A stretch of 13,556 nt of DNA, taken from positions 46,749 to 60,304 of the forward strand of contig MU631514.1 of the NCBI GenBank assembly GCA_026770615.1, written 5' to 3'. Positions 13,396 to 13,556 of this stretch are shown here, piece after piece (the stretch's first letter is position 1; every line of letters begins with the position of its first letter). The position numbers and the translations under genes are program-made. The stretch comes from Pavlovales sp. CCMP2436 (taxonomy: Eukaryota; Haptophyta; Pavlovophyceae; Pavlovales). The notes under the pieces are model-generated. The model did not search any database. It was given only the letters and a program-made list of their open reading frames with translations, and was not told the DNA's origin.

Positions 13396-13540
13396 TTTTT
13401 TTTCCGGAACGATACAACCGAGACCACGCCACCCCCCCCCGCGCTCATCCTCTTTAACTCGCTGCAGCCAAAACTGTCCTCGTTCCCCACCGGGTTTCCT
13501 GCCCGACAACCGAGGACAGCTAGCTTTTTCCGGAACGATA
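13396..13540. repeat. Direct repeat TTTTTCCGGAACGATA, two copies
   Basis: The 16-mer TTTTTCCGGAACGATA is present at 13399-13414 (within a longer T run from 13396) and again at 13525-13540. Each contains the palindrome TTCCGGAA. CAACCGAG also occurs twice nearby (13415-13422 and 13507-13514). Duplicate upstream elements of a gene beyond the window are the simplest reading. Confidence 0.65.
13474..13519. other. Inverted repeat (9-bp perfect stem, 28-nt loop)
   Basis: CTGTCCTCG (13474-13482) is the reverse complement of CGAGGACAG (13511-13519); the stem can extend by TT/AA pairs past a one-base bulge. It sits between the two TTCCGGAA repeat copies. Function unknown. Confidence 0.5.
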
Positions 13541-13556
13541 TATTCGATGTGCTCCC

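Larger units (their letters stand above)
12863..13556. other. Non-coding, repeat-rich right flank
   Basis: About 690 bp with no convincing gene: all frames give short, low-quality translations. The first about 160 bp are A/T-run-rich; the rest is C-rich on the plus strand. AAAAAGTCAAAAA occurs twice (12959-12971 and 13185-13197). Inverted and direct repeats are listed separately. It may be a virus terminus, a control region or host flank; no copy of the left-end nonamer or of the left hairpin is present, so it is not an inverted copy of the left end as far as the window shows. Confidence 0.6.

Noticed and set aside
1..13556. Genome-wide UAG = sense codon in this virus
   Set aside because: UAG also ends the major capsid gene, the replication gene and the 54-codon frame in places where reading on gives either lysine repeats or non-protein-like sequence; and the fibre gene is broken by UAA. 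Kept only as a hypothesis for two sites.
1..13556. Terminal inverted repeats
   Set aside because: The reverse complement of the last about 130 bases shows no match to the first about 130 by eye.
1..13556. Integrase, tyrosine recombinase or adenovirus-type protease
   Set aside because: No frame of suitable length shows their catalytic motifs; they may be absent or outside the window.

Overview
The window looks like most of a polinton-like virus (PLV) or related small eukaryotic dsDNA virus, either free or integrated in a protist or algal genome. The evidence is a double-jelly-roll-type major capsid protein, a penton-like minor capsid protein and an A32-like (FtsK/HerA) packaging ATPase in adjacent units, plus a large polymerase/helicase-like replication protein. 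I see no tyrosine recombinase, retroviral-type integrase, adenovirus-type protease or tRNA. Family calls rest on motifs read by eye. The host is unknown.

Layout. (1) 1-131: nonamer repeats and a hairpin, then the leader of the replication gene. (2) 132-4199, plus strand: one frame of about 1355 codons, cut by a single UAG at 1776-1778. The first half carries a polymerase motif A-like stretch. The second carries a motif C-like TDG, a complete SF1 helicase and a possible PD-(D/E)XK nuclease end. A 54-codon frame overlaps its end (4183-4347). (3) 4420-4893: a 33-bp-period minisatellite where plus- and minus-strand transcription units converge. (4) 10201 down to 5088, minus strand, closely packed: penton-like protein, 68-aa protein, major capsid protein, class 3 lipase, phage-tail-collar-like protein, and a fibre-like gene that ends in an ice-binding-like (DUF3494) beta-solenoid, followed by a partial second copy of that domain. 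(5) 10202-10255: a divergent promoter with a 14-bp perfect palindrome. (6) 10256-12664, plus strand: 91-aa protein, packaging ATPase (cut by UAG between Walker A and Walker B) and a 432-aa proline-rich protein. (7) 12665-13556: a C-terminal gene scrap on the minus strand, then non-coding DNA rich in inverted and direct repeats, possibly a virus terminus or host flank.

The genes fit a simple virion plan. The polymerase-helicase copies the genome, the ATPase packages it, the major capsid and penton-like proteins build the shell, and the lipase, collar-like and DUF3494 proteins could act in entry or surface adhesion.

The striking feature is interruption. Two core genes are cut in frame by UAG between parts of one catalytic domain. 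The fibre gene has an in-frame UAA. At least three further junctions look like one-base slips next to homopolymers. This fits decay of an integrated copy, uncorrected sequencing errors, or real UAG readthrough; the sequence alone cannot decide.
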